This document shows, one piece after another, positions 33,421 to 41,720 of a stretch of DNA of 64,000 nucleotides. The DNA comes from Nocardioides sp. Its GTDB lineage: Bacteria; Actinomycetota; Actinomycetes; Propionibacteriales; Nocardioidaceae. Positions within the stretch are counted from its first letter, which is position 1. Each line of letters starts with the position of its first letter. The notes beneath the pieces were generated by a model. That model saw only the letters and a program-made list of their open reading frames with translations, had not been told where the DNA came from and searched no databases. The stretch covers positions 496,001 through 560,000 of the forward strand of contig JBAOIH010000001.1 of the NCBI GenBank assembly GCA_037045645.1, written 5' to 3'. The position numbers and the translations under genes were made by a program.

Positions 33421-34228
33421 CACGGCGCAACAGCAGCACGGGAGTCAGCAACAGCACCGTCAGGACCAGCAGCCACGGCAGCAGCCAGCCCGTCAGCGTC
33501 AACAGGCCACCGCCGAACGCCACCAGCGCCGACCAACCCGACTCCAGCCCGCCCAGGAACCCGTCTCGGTCGTCGGGTGCGTCCGCAGTCCGCGAGATCG
33601 ACAGTTCGATCGTCGACATCGCGGTCTGATCCTTCAGGTACGCCTGCTGCTGGGCCAGCGAGTCCAACTCGGTCTGCCGCTTGGTGAGTTCCTCCTCGAT
33701 GCGGATCACGTCTTGCATTGATTCGGCTCGATCCAGCAGGACCTCGATCCGGCGGATGCTGCGGCGCTGGGCGCGCACGCGTACGTCGTTGTCGATCACC
33801 TGGGTGGTCACGTCCTCGGCGCTCGACGAGACCGAGACCAGTTCCCCGACAGCCTTCAGTGCGGAGATCGCCTCGACGAAACTCTCCTCTGGCACCCGCA
33901 CCGTGAGCGTCGCGTCCGTGACGTCGCCGTCCTCGTCGGTGTAGGCGTCCTCGGACCCGATCGTGCCGCCGAACTTGGCGATCACGTCGGCCGCATCGTC
34001 GCGTGTGGCTGCGACGTCGTCGCTGCGCAGTCGCACCGAGCCCGTACGGATGATGGCCCGCTCAGTCGGTTTCGACTCACGCTCGGCGGGCGGAGCGTCG
34101 GCTTGCAGACTGTCGCCCCCCGCCTCGTCGGCGCTCGACATCGGGTTCCCCGAGCCCGAACATCCGGTGAGGAAGAGCAGGGCCAGGAGGGCGGCGGCCA
34201 GCACGGTACGAAGTCGGTTCATGGCCAT
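33335..34228 (-). CDS. DUF4349 lipoprotein
   Basis: 297 aa from ATG 34228 (a second ATG at 34222 is as likely). Signal sequence with lipobox FLTGC (Cys23). The domain from ~55 is DUF4349: AIIRTGSVRLRSDDVAATRD, then TLTVRVPEESFVEAI, a coiled-coil segment with RIEEELTKRQTELDSL (~205), and a membrane helix (~240-270) followed by basic residues. Function unknown; probably anchored outside the membrane. The last ~28 residues are antisense to the 3' end of hemE, a long convergent overlap. Confidence 0.85.
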   Translation of the reverse strand: MAMNRLRTVLAAALLALLFLTGCSGSGNPMSSADEAGGDSLQADAPPAERESKPTERAIIRTGSVRLRSDDVAATRDDAADVIAKFGGTIGSEDAYTDEDGDVTDATLTVRVPEESFVEAISALKAVGELVSVSSSAEDVTTQVIDNDVRVRAQRRSIRRIEVLLDRAESMQDVIRIEEELTKRQTELDSLAQQQAYLKDQTAMSTIELSISRTADAPDDRDGFLGGLESGWSALVAFGGGLLTLTGWLLPWLLVLTVLLLTPVLLLRRVTRRRSARIGSTPPTAPDPSTESPRDQG

Positions 34229-34272
34229 GCGACGTAGCGTGCCCGCGATCCGTTCCGTGGGGCCAGCGCCCA

Positions 34273-34694
34273 CCGGTGGTTGAGGAGGGCGGAGCCCGTC
34301 TCGAAACCATGTCCGTCGTTCGCTCCTCGACCACGGAGGTGGCCCGCCGGTGGTTTCGAGACGCTCACTTCGTTCGCTCCTCGACCACCGAGGTGGTCCG
34401 CCGGTGGTTTCGAGACGCTCACTTCGTTCGCTCCTCGACCACGGAGGTGGTCCGCCGGTGGTTGAGGAGGGCGGAGCCCGTCTCGAAACCATGCCCGTCG
34501 TTCGCTCCTCGACCACCGAGACGGCCCGCCGGTGGTTTCGAGACGCTCACTTCGTTCGCTCCTCAACCACCGAGGTGGCCCGCCGGTGGTTGAGGAGGGC
34601 GGAGCCCGTCTCGAAACCACGCCCTTCGTTCGCTCCTCAACCACCGAGGTGGCCCGCCGGTGGTTGAGGAGGGCGGAGCCCGTCTCGAAACCAC
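34273..34694. repeat. Mosaic repeat block of 54- and 74-bp units
   Basis: This fills most of the 521-bp gap between the DUF4349 gene and hemY. Units begin with CCGGTGGTT at 34273, 34347, 34401, 34455, 34529, 34583 and 34657, giving periods of 74, 54, 54, 74, 54 and 74 bp. The 54-bp unit carries GGTTTCGAGACGCTCACTTC and ends in CTCCTCGACCACC; the 74-bp unit carries TTGAGGAGGGCGGAGCCCGT plus CTCGAAACCA. Each unit has inverted GGTGGT/ACCACC ends. Several frames on both strands stay open through it, but I see no gene. No spacers are present, so it is not CRISPR. Confidence 0.95.
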
Positions 34695-34749
34695 ACCGCG
34701 CGCCAACCCCGCCTGCGATCGCCGCGCCGCCCGGTGCGACAGTGGAGCC

Positions 34750-36108
34750 ATGGCTCGTGTCGCGATCGTCGGAGGGGGGATCGCCGGTCTCGCCGCCGCA
34801 CACGCGCTGGCCGACGATCACGAGGTGCTGGTGCTCGAAAGCAGCGACCGGGTGGGCGGCAAACTGCGCTCCGAGACGATCGCCGGAGTCCGGGTCGACG
34901 TCGGTGCCGAGGCGATGCTCAACCGGCGACCGGAGGGTGTCGAGCTGGCCCGAACCCTCGGTCTCGCCATCGTCCACCCGACGACCGCCACGTCGCGGAT
35001 CTGGGCGCGCGGCGCACTCAGGCCGCTCCCGCGCAGCCTGATGGGCGTACCCCTCGACGGCGACGACCTGGCCCGCAGTCACACGCTCTCGCCCGAGGGT
35101 CTGGCCACGGCGCTGGCCGAGAAGGACCTGCCGCCGAGCCAGTTCGACGACGACCGCACGATCGGTGACCTTGTCGCCGAACGCTTCGGCCCCGAGGTCG
35201 TCGACCGGCTCGTGGAGCCACTGCTCGGAGGCGTGTACGCCGGCCACGCTCGCGAGATCTCTTGTCACGCCGCGCTGCCGCAACTGGCTTCGCTGGCCTC
35301 GAAGGGGTCGATCCTGGCTCAGTCGCAGCACATCACGGGCAGTTATGCCGCCGAACACTCGCCGGTCTTCGCCGCGATCGACGGCGGGATGGGCCGCTTC
35401 CCCGAGGCACTCGCGGCCGACCCGCGGATCGCGGTGCGCACCCGCGCGGTCGTACGCCGACTCACCCGGTCCGGCCACGGTTTCACGCTCACGTTGGGCG
35501 CGACCAACGCCGAGGAGACCCTGACCGCCGATGCGGTCATCGTGGCCGCCCCGGCGTCTGCCGCGGCTCGGCTGCTCGGCGACCTGGCACCCGCCGCGTC
35601 CGCGGAACTCGTCACCTTCGAGTCAGCGTCCGTCGCGGTCGTGACCTTCGCGTTCCGTGCCGACGACCTGCCAGACGGTCTGGATGAGATCAGCGGCGTC
35701 CTGGTCCCGCCGATCGAGGAGCGTGACATCAAGGCCAGCACGCTGTCCTTCGCCAAGTGGGACTGGGTCCGAGCCGCGGGTGGAGACCTGCGATTCCTGC
35801 GTACGTCCCTGGGCCGCCACCGAGAGGAGGCGTCGCTGCAGCACCCCGACGAGGAACTCGTACGCCGCTCGCGCGCAGATCTCGCCGACCTCCTCACGCT
35901 CTCCGCCGAGCCCGTGGAGGTCCATGTCCAGCGCTGGGGCGGTGGGTTGCCGCAGTATGCGCTGGGTCATCTCGACCGGGTCGCGCGCATCCGCGAGTCC
36001 GTCGCCCAGGTGCCCGGCCTGGCGATCTGCGGGGCGGCGTACGACGGCGTCGGCATCCCCGCGGTGATCGCGTCCGCGCAGGCGGCTGCGACCCGGATCC
36101 GGGGCTGA
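34750..36108 (+). CDS. hemY: Coproporphyrinogen III/protoporphyrinogen oxidase
   Basis: 452 aa from ATG 34750. FAD-binding GGGIAG (8-13) and the following acidic strand end LVLESSDRVGGK, and a C-terminal FAD motif in AICGAAYDGVGIPAVI (~430). In Actinobacteria this enzyme (also called CgoX) oxidises coproporphyrinogen III to coproporphyrin III. It is followed 24 bp later by hemQ, the decarboxylase specific to that route. GACAGT lies six bases before the ATG, and GGAG is also present. Confidence 0.94.
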   Translation: MARVAIVGGGIAGLAAAHALADDHEVLVLESSDRVGGKLRSETIAGVRVDVGAEAMLNRRPEGVELARTLGLAIVHPTTATSRIWARGALRPLPRSLMGVPLDGDDLARSHTLSPEGLATALAEKDLPPSQFDDDRTIGDLVAERFGPEVVDRLVEPLLGGVYAGHAREISCHAALPQLASLASKGSILAQSQHITGSYAAEHSPVFAAIDGGMGRFPEALAADPRIAVRTRAVVRRLTRSGHGFTLTLGATNAEETLTADAVIVAAPASAAARLLGDLAPAASAELVTFESASVAVVTFAFRADDLPDGLDEISGVLVPPIEERDIKASTLSFAKWDWVRAAGGDLRFLRTSLGRHREEASLQHPDEELVRRSRADLADLLTLSAEPVEVHVQRWGGGLPQYALGHLDRVARIRESVAQVPGLAICGAAYDGVGIPAVIASAQAAATRIRG

Positions 36109-36132
36109 ACCGCGACCAGGGACAATGGACTC

Positions 36133-36828
36133 ATGAGCAAGGTCAAGAAGGCACGGGAGATCAACGACACCCAGCGTTACACGATGTGGTCGGTCTTCCG
36201 GCTGCGCGACCTGCTGGGCGACGCGGACCGCGCGGCCGAGGCCGCCGAAGTGGACGACCTGCTCGACAAGCTCGCGGCCGACGACGTGGTCACCCGCGGT
36301 GTCTACGACGTCTCCGGACTCCGCGGTGACGCGGACGTGATGTTCTGGTGGCACGCCACCGAGGTCGAGCAGGTCCAGGAGGCCTACAACCGGCTCCGGC
36401 GCACCGCCTTCGGTCGCCGCCTCGACCCCGTGTGGAGCCAGGTGGCCCTGCACCGACCGGCCGAGTTCAACAAGTCCCACGTGCCCGCGTTCATGGCCGA
36501 TGAGCGCGCACATGGCTACGTCTGCGTCTACCCGTTCGTACGCTCGTACGACTGGTATCTCCTGCCTGACGACGAGCGCCGTGCGCTGCTGGTCGAGCAC
36601 GGCCAGATGGGCCGGGAGTACGCCGATGTGCGCGCCAACACCGTCTCGTCGTTCGCGCTTGGTGACTACGAGTGGATCCTGGCTTTCGAGGCCGACGACC
36701 TGGGCCGAATTGTCGACCTGATGCGCCATCTGCGCGGGTCCGAGGCGCGTCGTCACGTGCGTGAGGAGATCCCGTTCTACACCGGACCGCGTGCCGAGCC
36801 CGCGGACCTGATCGCGCGCCTGCCCTGA
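36133..36828 (+). CDS. hemQ: Coproheme decarboxylase
   Basis: 231 aa, chlorite-dismutase fold. HemQ oxidatively decarboxylates coproheme to heme b with hydrogen peroxide. Visible marks are SVFRLRD, DVMFWWHA, the Tyr139/Trp141/Tyr142 segment in RSYDWYLLP, and EHGQMGREY with the likely heme-ligand His156. The first residues lack a signal peptide. It follows hemY and completes the coproporphyrin-dependent branch. GACAAT lies six bases before the ATG at 36133, matching the spacing at hemY. Confidence 0.95.
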   Translation: MSKVKKAREINDTQRYTMWSVFRLRDLLGDADRAAEAAEVDDLLDKLAADDVVTRGVYDVSGLRGDADVMFWWHATEVEQVQEAYNRLRRTAFGRRLDPVWSQVALHRPAEFNKSHVPAFMADERAHGYVCVYPFVRSYDWYLLPDDERRALLVEHGQMGREYADVRANTVSSFALGDYEWILAFEADDLGRIVDLMRHLRGSEARRHVREEIPFYTGPRAEPADLIARLP

Positions 36829-36890
36829 CCTCCTGTCGGCACGCGACAGTTTCTCGGACGCAGGGGTGCACCCACCCCAACGGGTGAGAG

Positions 36891-36926
36891 GATTCGAGTG
36901 CGGGTGCTGCCGGAGCACCTCGAATC
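36891..36926 (+). promoter_or_regulatory. Inverted repeat in the M6 protease leader
   Basis: GATTCGAG (36891-36898) and CTCGAATC (36919-36926) are perfect inverted arms, with a nested GGTGCT/AGCACC pair between them. It ends 16 bp before the protease ATG and has no following T run, so an operator or mRNA hairpin is more likely than a terminator. Confidence 0.45.
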
Positions 36927-36942
36927 TGTGAGGTGACCCCCC

Positions 36943-39441
36943 ATGTCGCGAGCGACTTCGACCACGCACCGCCGCCGGGCGGCTACCGGTGCCCTTGCCG
37001 CTGGTGCTCTGCTGGCCAGCACGCTCGTGGCGGCGACCGGATCGGCCCTCAGCGCGCCGGTGGAGTCGAATGCCCCGGCTTCGCAGCCGTCTGGTGACAC
37101 CCCCCGATACCGTGGAGCCCCGGTCAACCCCGAGCCCTACACGATCACCCAGCCGGACGGGACGCAGATCCGGGCGGTCAACTTCGGCGACGCCCTCACC
37201 CAGGGGGTGGCGACGGCCAAGGGGCGCAACACCCTCGTCCGCGGCAACGACGGCGTGTGGCGCTACGCCAAGGGCCTGGACGCCGACGGCGACCTGGTGG
37301 CCTCCAGCGTGGTCGCGGGTCAGGGCAAGGCACCCAAGGCCGCGCACGGTCTGGCGCCTGCTCCCGCGGGGGCCGTGGACGACTCACAGACACCGAAGGC
37401 CGGCACCGGCACAGACAACCAGTTGGTGATCTTGGTGCGCTTCACCGACCGGGCTCCTGTGGGCACGACCGAGGCCGACTGGGCGGCGCAGTATTTCGGC
37501 GCCGCCAACAGCGTCGGCTCGTACTACAAGCAGGCCAGCAAGAACCAGTTCACCCTGGCACCCGCTGCTGAGACCTTCGGCACGGCCAACAACGGTGTCG
37601 TGGGCTGGCTGAGCCTGCCGTACGCCCACCCCAACACCGGCATCGACACCACCGCCAAGGAGACCTATGTCGCCGACGCCATCAAGGCGGCCAACCCGTA
37701 CGTGAACTTCAAGTCGTTCGACACCAACAACAACGGTTCGCTCGACACCGACGAACTCCACATCACCGTGATCGGCGCCGGGTACGAAACCTCGTACTCC
37801 GGCACCACCGGCACCTGTGGTTCGAGCATCTGGGGACACCGGTGGAACCTGGCTTCGGCGGGCGTGCCCGTCCCCAACGTCGACGCGGTCAACGTGGGCG
37901 GCTTGGGCTATACGACCTTCGGTGAATGGCACTGCCGCTCCACCGACAATCCCGGCCACAAGGCAACCATCGGGATCATGGCCCACGAGTTCGGCCACGA
38001 CATCAACTGGCCAGACCTCTACGACACCGACGGCTCGTCTGAGGGGATCGGCAACTGGAGCCTGATGGCCGGTGGCTCCTGGGGCCGACTCGCGGGTCAG
38101 CAGGCGGGCACATCGCCGACTCTTCCCGACGCGTGGTCGCGGATGTATCAGGGCTGGGCGTCACCACAGGTGGTTACCGCCACGACCAACAACATCTCGG
38201 TGCCGACCGGAGGCATCGTGCAGATGTCGCCGAACCCCGGTGGGATCGACTGGATCTTTCACCAGCAGATCGGCACGGGCCAATACTTCCTGGTGGAGAA
38301 CCGTCAACTGACGGGGTACGACGCCTCGCTGCCTGGCTGTGGCCTGGTGGCGTACCGGATCAACGAAGGCGTCGAGATCAACAAGCCCAACCGGGACGAG
38401 ACGAATCCGCTGGTCAAGGTGCTGGAGGCCGACGGTGACAACGCACTGGCACTCGGGGGCAATCGTGGCACGGCGGGTGATCCCTACCCGGGCACGAGCA
38501 ACAACCGCGATCTCAACAACACCACCAACCCCAACACGAAGCTGAACAACGGCACCGCCACGAACGTCGCGATGCATGTGGACTCGACCACGTGTGGTGC
38601 CACCATGCAGATCGACGTCACGCCGCCCGCAGTTGTCCCGGTCGTACGCCCGGCCAACGACAATTTCGCCGCCGCCAAGGTGATTTCGGGGACCTCGGGC
38701 AACCAGAGCCAGACCACGACCAACGCCACCGTCGAGGTGGGCGAGCCCACCTCGACCACCTCGATGTCGGCCTCGGTGTGGTTCCGATGGACCGCGCCCG
38801 CGAGTGGCACCCTGACCCTGACGACGGCTGGCAGTTCGTACGACACCGGCCTCGGCGTGTACACCGGCACGGCGGTGAATGCGTTGATGCTGCGGGCGAG
38901 CAACGACGACGAGAACCTGGATGCCGGCATCCTGACGAGCAGACTGTCGATGTCCGTGGTCGCGGGCACGACGTACGCGATCCAGGTCAGTGGCTACAAC
39001 GACGCGACCGGCAATCTGACTCTCGCGCACTCGTTCGCGCCGACCGCGACCCCGACGATCACCCCGACGGTCATTCCTACGGTGGTCCCCACGATTACGC
39101 CCACGGTCGCCCCGACCATCACGCCCACGGTCGCCCCGACCATCGCGCCCACAGTGGTCCCGACCGTGGTGGTCGACACGACCGCGCCCGACACCAAGAT
39201 CGTGCGCAAGCCCAAGAAGCGCACCTACAAGCGCAAGTTCCGCTTCCGGTTCACCTCAACCGAGGCCGGCTCACACTTCGTGTGCAAGATCGACAAGCGT
39301 CGGGTCAAGCCGTGTACCTCACCGCTGCGCGGGAAGGTCAAGGCGGGCCGCAAGCACGTGCTTCGGGTCTGGGCGATCGACGCGGCGGGCAACAAGGACG
39401 CCACCCCGGCGAAGTATCGGTGGAAGGTCAAGCGCCGCTGA
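36943..39441 (+). CDS. Secreted M6-family metalloprotease
   Basis: 832 aa. Signal peptide (basic start, then Ala/Leu core to ~36), a propeptide region, and an immune-inhibitor-A-like M6 catalytic domain with zinc motif HEFGH (348-352) followed by DINWPDLYD. A calcium-loop-like DTNNNGSLDTDE lies at ~260-271. A CBM/pre-peptidase-like beta domain (~570-680) is followed by a Thr/Pro/Val-rich repeat linker (TPTV, APT units, ~700-745) and a Lys/Arg-rich Ig-like C-terminus. GAGGTGA precedes the ATG. Likely exported and cell-associated. The 3' end overlaps msrB by 14 bp. Confidence 0.9.
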   Translation: MSRATSTTHRRRAATGALAAGALLASTLVAATGSALSAPVESNAPASQPSGDTPRYRGAPVNPEPYTITQPDGTQIRAVNFGDALTQGVATAKGRNTLVRGNDGVWRYAKGLDADGDLVASSVVAGQGKAPKAAHGLAPAPAGAVDDSQTPKAGTGTDNQLVILVRFTDRAPVGTTEADWAAQYFGAANSVGSYYKQASKNQFTLAPAAETFGTANNGVVGWLSLPYAHPNTGIDTTAKETYVADAIKAANPYVNFKSFDTNNNGSLDTDELHITVIGAGYETSYSGTTGTCGSSIWGHRWNLASAGVPVPNVDAVNVGGLGYTTFGEWHCRSTDNPGHKATIGIMAHEFGHDINWPDLYDTDGSSEGIGNWSLMAGGSWGRLAGQQAGTSPTLPDAWSRMYQGWASPQVVTATTNNISVPTGGIVQMSPNPGGIDWIFHQQIGTGQYFLVENRQLTGYDASLPGCGLVAYRINEGVEINKPNRDETNPLVKVLEADGDNALALGGNRGTAGDPYPGTSNNRDLNNTTNPNTKLNNGTATNVAMHVDSTTCGATMQIDVTPPAVVPVVRPANDNFAAAKVISGTSGNQSQTTTNATVEVGEPTSTTSMSASVWFRWTAPASGTLTLTTAGSSYDTGLGVYTGTAVNALMLRASNDDENLDAGILTSRLSMSVVAGTTYAIQVSGYNDATGNLTLAHSFAPTATPTITPTVIPTVVPTITPTVAPTITPTVAPTIAPTVVPTVVVDTTAPDTKIVRKPKKRTYKRKFRFRFTSTEAGSHFVCKIDKRRVKPCTSPLRGKVKAGRKHVLRVWAIDAAGNKDATPAKYRWKVKRR

Positions 39442-39841
39442 TCGCGGGTTTGTCCTGCAGGCTCAATGAGATCGAGTTGATGCAGTAGCGATCCCCGGTG
39501 GGCGTGCCGTACCCATCGGGGAAGACGTGCCCCAGATGTGAGCCGCAGTTGGCGCAGCGCACTTCGACGCGCTTCATGCCGTGTGAGTTGTCTTCGAGGT
39601 ATTCCACCGTGTCGGTGATGGGCTGATAGAAGGACGGCCAACCGCAGCCGGAGTGGAACTTGGTGTCCGATTCGAAGAGTTCGCTGCCGCAGGCCTTGCA
39701 GGCGTAGATCCCGGTCGTCTCGGTGTCGGTGTATTCACCGGTGAAAGGCCTCTCAGTGCCTGCCTGACGCAAGACCGCGTACTCCTCCGGCGACAGGGCG
39801 GCACGCCACTCGTCGTCTGACTTCTGCACGGTGTAAGCCAT
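39428..39841 (-). CDS. msrB: Peptide-methionine (R)-S-oxide reductase
   Basis: 137 aa, single-domain MsrB. It reduces methionine-R-sulfoxide. Structural zinc Cys pairs are at 48/51 (CKAC) and 96/99 (CANC), the catalytic Cys120 is in RYCINSIS, and GWPSF (67-71) and HVFPDG are conserved. No signal peptide, so it is cytoplasmic. A repeat block lies just upstream. Confidence 0.96.
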   Translation of the reverse strand: MAYTVQKSDDEWRAALSPEEYAVLRQAGTERPFTGEYTDTETTGIYACKACGSELFESDTKFHSGCGWPSFYQPITDTVEYLEDNSHGMKRVEVRCANCGSHLGHVFPDGYGTPTGDRYCINSISLSLQDKPAISGA

Positions 39842-39873
39842 GTCGCCAGCCTACGTCGAGGTGAAAGCCACCC

Positions 39874-39995
39874 CCGGTGGTTGAGAAGCGCCCCACCTCC
39901 GGTGGTTGAGGAGCGCCCGCAGGGCGCGTCTCGAATCCACGCCCGCCCCACCCCCGGTGGTTGAGGAGCGCCCGCAGGGCGCGTCTCGAAACCAC
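39874..39995. repeat. Interspersed repeat block, three units
   Basis: Three copies begin with CCGGTGGTTGAG. Two full copies contain GAGCGCCCGCAGGGCGCGTC, which folds as GCGCCC-GCA-GGGCGC, and end in CTCGAAACCAC or CTCGAATCCAC; the first copy is short. The end words match the block at 34273-34694 and the coding repeat at 19981-20160. It lies between divergent msrB and the polymerase gene. Confidence 0.93.
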
Positions 39996-40007
39996 ATCGC
40001 CCGACAC

Positions 40008-40013
40008 TAACGT
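40008..40013 (+). promoter_or_regulatory. Leaderless -10 of the LigD-type polymerase gene
   Basis: TAACGT, seven bases, then the ATG at 40021. It begins 13 bp after the repeat block ends. Confidence 0.5.
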
Positions 40014-40020
40014 GGTGACC

Positions 40021-41097
40021 ATGGCGAAGGCAGCGGCCGCCGTGGTGCGGGCGGGGGAGCGCGACGTACGCGTCTCGAGTCCCGATCGGGTGATCTACGA
40101 AGCGACCTCGCGGACGCCCGAGATCACCAAGTTGAGGGTGGCCCAGTACTTCGCCGACGTGGGTGACGGCCTGATGCGGGCGCTGCGTGATCGCCCCACC
40201 GCGCTGGAGCGCTGGACCTCGGGCGTACGCCCCGGCATGCGACTCGCCACCGGCCCCTTCGACAAGGGCGCCGACGCGTTCTATCAAAAGCGGGTGCCTA
40301 AGGGGGCGCCCGACTATCTGGAGTCCGTCGAGATCACCTTTCCGAGTGGCCGCAACGCCGACGAGGTGTGTCCCACCGAGATCGCGGTACCGGTCTGGTG
40401 CGCGCAGATGGGCACGCTGACCTTCCACCCGTGGCCGGTGCGCAGCAGTGACGTGGATCGTCCAGACGAACTCCGGATCGACCTCGATCCTCAGCCCGGG
40501 ACGACGTTCACCGACGCCGTCCGTGTCGCCGCCGTCGCGCGGGATTTGTTGGAGGAGAAGGGGATCCGCGGCTTCGTGAAGACCAGCGGCAACCGGGGTG
40601 TGCACGTGTTCGTACGCATCCAGCCACGCTGGGAGTTCCTGGACGTACGCCATGCGGCAATCGGGTTCGGCAAGGAACTCGAACGCCGTGACGAGCGCGT
40701 CACCACGGCCTGGTGGAAGGAAGAACGCGGCCAGCGGATTTTCGTGGACTACAACCAGAACTGTCGGGACCGGACGATCGCCTCGGCGTACTCCTTGCGA
40801 CCGCTGCCTGGTGCTCCGGTTTCGATGCCCTTGTCCTGGGAGAGATTGGCCAGTGTGACCGACCCCGGCGAGTTCAATCTCGTGACCGTGCCGCAGGTGC
40901 TCGCCGAACACGGCGACGCCTGGGCCGAGATCGACGACGTCGCGCACGACCTGACTCCACTGCTTGACCTCTTCGACGGAGTGGAGATGTCGTTTCCACC
41001 CGACTACCCCAAGATGCCGGGGGAGCCGCCGCGCGTCCAGCCGAGCAAGAAGGTGGCATCTCATTGGGATGACGCCGGGAACAGGATCGAGTCATGA
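40021..41097 (+). CDS. Stand-alone LigD-type polymerase/primase (Prim-PolC-like)
   Basis: 358 aa, an archaeo-eukaryotic primase-fold polymerase like the polymerase domain of LigD but without ligase or nuclease domains. Catalytic Asp154 and Asp156 in DLDPQPG, then KTSGNRGVHV, and IFVDYNQN with RTIASAYSLR are family motifs. In mycobacteria the related PolC sits beside ligC and fills gaps in excision repair; here LigC is 4.2 kb away in the opposite orientation. No Ku gene is in the window. The stop overlaps the next gene by 4 nt. Confidence 0.9.
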   Translation: MAKAAAAVVRAGERDVRVSSPDRVIYEATSRTPEITKLRVAQYFADVGDGLMRALRDRPTALERWTSGVRPGMRLATGPFDKGADAFYQKRVPKGAPDYLESVEITFPSGRNADEVCPTEIAVPVWCAQMGTLTFHPWPVRSSDVDRPDELRIDLDPQPGTTFTDAVRVAAVARDLLEEKGIRGFVKTSGNRGVHVFVRIQPRWEFLDVRHAAIGFGKELERRDERVTTAWWKEERGQRIFVDYNQNCRDRTIASAYSLRPLPGAPVSMPLSWERLASVTDPGEFNLVTVPQVLAEHGDAWAEIDDVAHDLTPLLDLFDGVEMSFPPDYPKMPGEPPRVQPSKKVASHWDDAGNRIES

Positions 41098-41684
41098 GCG
41101 GACAGCAGCCAGATCCCGCCAGCGGACTGCCGCACGGCGCGAATCGTCCGCAGCACATCTACGGGGGCTCCGGTCCCGCGGGCGGCCCCTACATTCCGGC
41201 ACCGCGCAAGAGCAATGCCGCAGCCGTGCTGCTGGGCGTCTTCTTCGTGATCTTCCTGCTCTGCGGCGGCTGCGTGGCGCTCGGGGTGGTCGCCTCCATG
41301 GTCACCAGCGGGGACGGCGACACGGTTGTTGTCGAATCCTCCTGGTCCGACACCGAGTGGCAGGACGACGAGACCGAGGAGCCGGCGCCGGTCATGGCGC
41401 TGCGTAAGGTTCGTCCGGGCCAGGCCTTCAAGATCAAGGGGTACGCCGTGCAGCCAGGCTGGGCGGCCCACCTCGACGGCACCATCAGCAAACTTCGCGT
41501 CAAGAGCCTCGACGGCGCGCAGGAGGGCCAGGAGTTGATCTTCCGGATCGCCGACGGTCAAGGCGCCCGCGCTGAGGCGTTCTGCCCCCTCGACCTGACC
41601 CGCAAGCCCAAGCCCGTCTTCTGCGCCACTGTCAACCCACCGGTTCTCGACCAGATCAGCACCATCAAGGCCGGCCTGCGGTAG
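41094..41684 (+). CDS. Single-pass membrane protein, paralogue 1
   Basis: 196 aa, ATG overlapping the polymerase stop by 4 nt. A Pro/Gly-rich cytoplasmic N-terminus (~1-38), a membrane helix with LLCGGCVALG (~44-68), and an extracellular domain of ~120 residues with two Cys. It shares the CGGCxALG helix, a GW-x8-G-x-I strand and an E-x-x-FRI segment with the next gene, so the two arose by duplication. No known family. Confidence 0.8.
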   Translation: MSGQQPDPASGLPHGANRPQHIYGGSGPAGGPYIPAPRKSNAAAVLLGVFFVIFLLCGGCVALGVVASMVTSGDGDTVVVESSWSDTEWQDDETEEPAPVMALRKVRPGQAFKIKGYAVQPGWAAHLDGTISKLRVKSLDGAQEGQELIFRIADGQGARAEAFCPLDLTRKPKPVFCATVNPPVLDQISTIKAGLR

Positions 41685-41720
41685 CCGGCCTGCAACACCC
41701 GAGAAATCAGGAGAAATCCC

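Noticed and set aside
34273..34694. CRISPR array
   Set aside because: Units are contiguous without unique spacers, with two unit lengths and no cas genes.
34219..35478. A minus-strand frame of about 420 residues with SRRAPPSSTTGG repeats
   Set aside because: It is made of the antisense of hemY plus the repeat block; no conserved domain, and the repeats are open in several frames.
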